A DNA stretch of 13,023 nucleotides from Saprospiraceae bacterium (GTDB taxonomy: Bacteria; Bacteroidota; Bacteroidia; Chitinophagales; Saprospiraceae), in assembly GCA_027009605.1 (NCBI GenBank), contig JALVCY010000244.1, positions 1 through 13,023 of the forward strand, read 5' to 3'. Both the position numbers and the translations under genes were made by a program. The notes under the pieces were generated by a model. That model did no database searches. It was given only the letters and a program-made list of their open reading frames with translations, and had not been told where the DNA came from. Positions 12,975 through 13,023 of the stretch are shown one piece after another (position 1 is the first letter of the stretch; each line of letters begins with the position of its first letter).

Positions 12975-13023
12975 GCTTTTTTTTGCCTTTGGGGCGCGCC
13001 GGTGGCGCTTTTGGTCTTTGGTC
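12975..13023. repeat. Edge of a GC-rich hairpin and heptamer repeat
   Basis: After a T-run, GCGCC-GGT-GGCGC (12996-13008) forms a short hairpin. Two units of TTTGGTC (13010-13023) then run off the window. Their 7-bp period recalls the array before trxB, but the unit is different (GACCAAA on the other strand against AGGTCAA). Two units are too few to call an array with certainty. Confidence 0.35.

Overview
The window reads as ordinary chromosome from a member of the Bacteroidota, most likely a Saprospiraceae-like or related environmental lineage; the phylum call is firmer than the family call. The evidence is promoter-like TAnnTTTG boxes (for example at 1947-1954, 4206-4213 and 7119-7126), A-rich leaders instead of clear Shine-Dalgarno sequences, a DUF4920 lipoprotein, a free-standing hscB, and a tRNA without an encoded CCA. 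All recognisable genes are housekeeping or general-function genes. I see no transposase, phage gene, CRISPR array, toxin-antitoxin pair or defence cluster.

Layout. 1-196 is dispersed repeat. 197-739 (-) is hypoxanthine phosphoribosyltransferase. 740-1267 is repeat-rich spacer. 1268-1774 (-) is a DUF4920 lipoprotein. 1775-2249 is a divergent promoter region with a 164-bp palindromic, MITE-like element. 2250-4224 (+) is rseP followed by hscB. 4239-4322 is tRNA-Leu(CAA) with its own promoter and terminator. 4358-4883 is repeat-rich spacer. 4884-6827 (+) is a CPA2 cation/proton antiporter with a C-terminal TrkA/RCK module. 6828-7292 holds hairpins, a promoter and a heptamer tandem repeat. 7293-8225 (+) is thioredoxin reductase. 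8226-8557 holds two long inverted repeats between convergent genes. 8558-10456 (-) is a tight HAD phosphatase, recX, inositol-monophosphatase operon. 10457-10879 is repeat-rich. 10880-11419 (-) is an unrecognised secreted or membrane protein. 11493-12913 (-) is a GNAT-like protein coupled to a DUF721/DciA-like protein. The last ~80 bp start another repeat.

The genes do not form one pathway. Local groupings are rseP-hscB (10-nt gap), HAD-recX-IMPase (0- and 3-nt gaps) and GNAT-DUF721 (1-nt overlap).

The most distinctive content is between the genes. Every long spacer carries inverted or dispersed repeats, while spacers inside operons carry none. At least two dispersed families (A at 28-196 and 4589-4760; B at about 867-1187, 4431-4490 and 10475-10747), several stand-alone palindromes and a 12-unit heptamer array can be seen. 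These look like non-autonomous mobile or extragenic palindromic elements. I found no convincing new multi-gene system.
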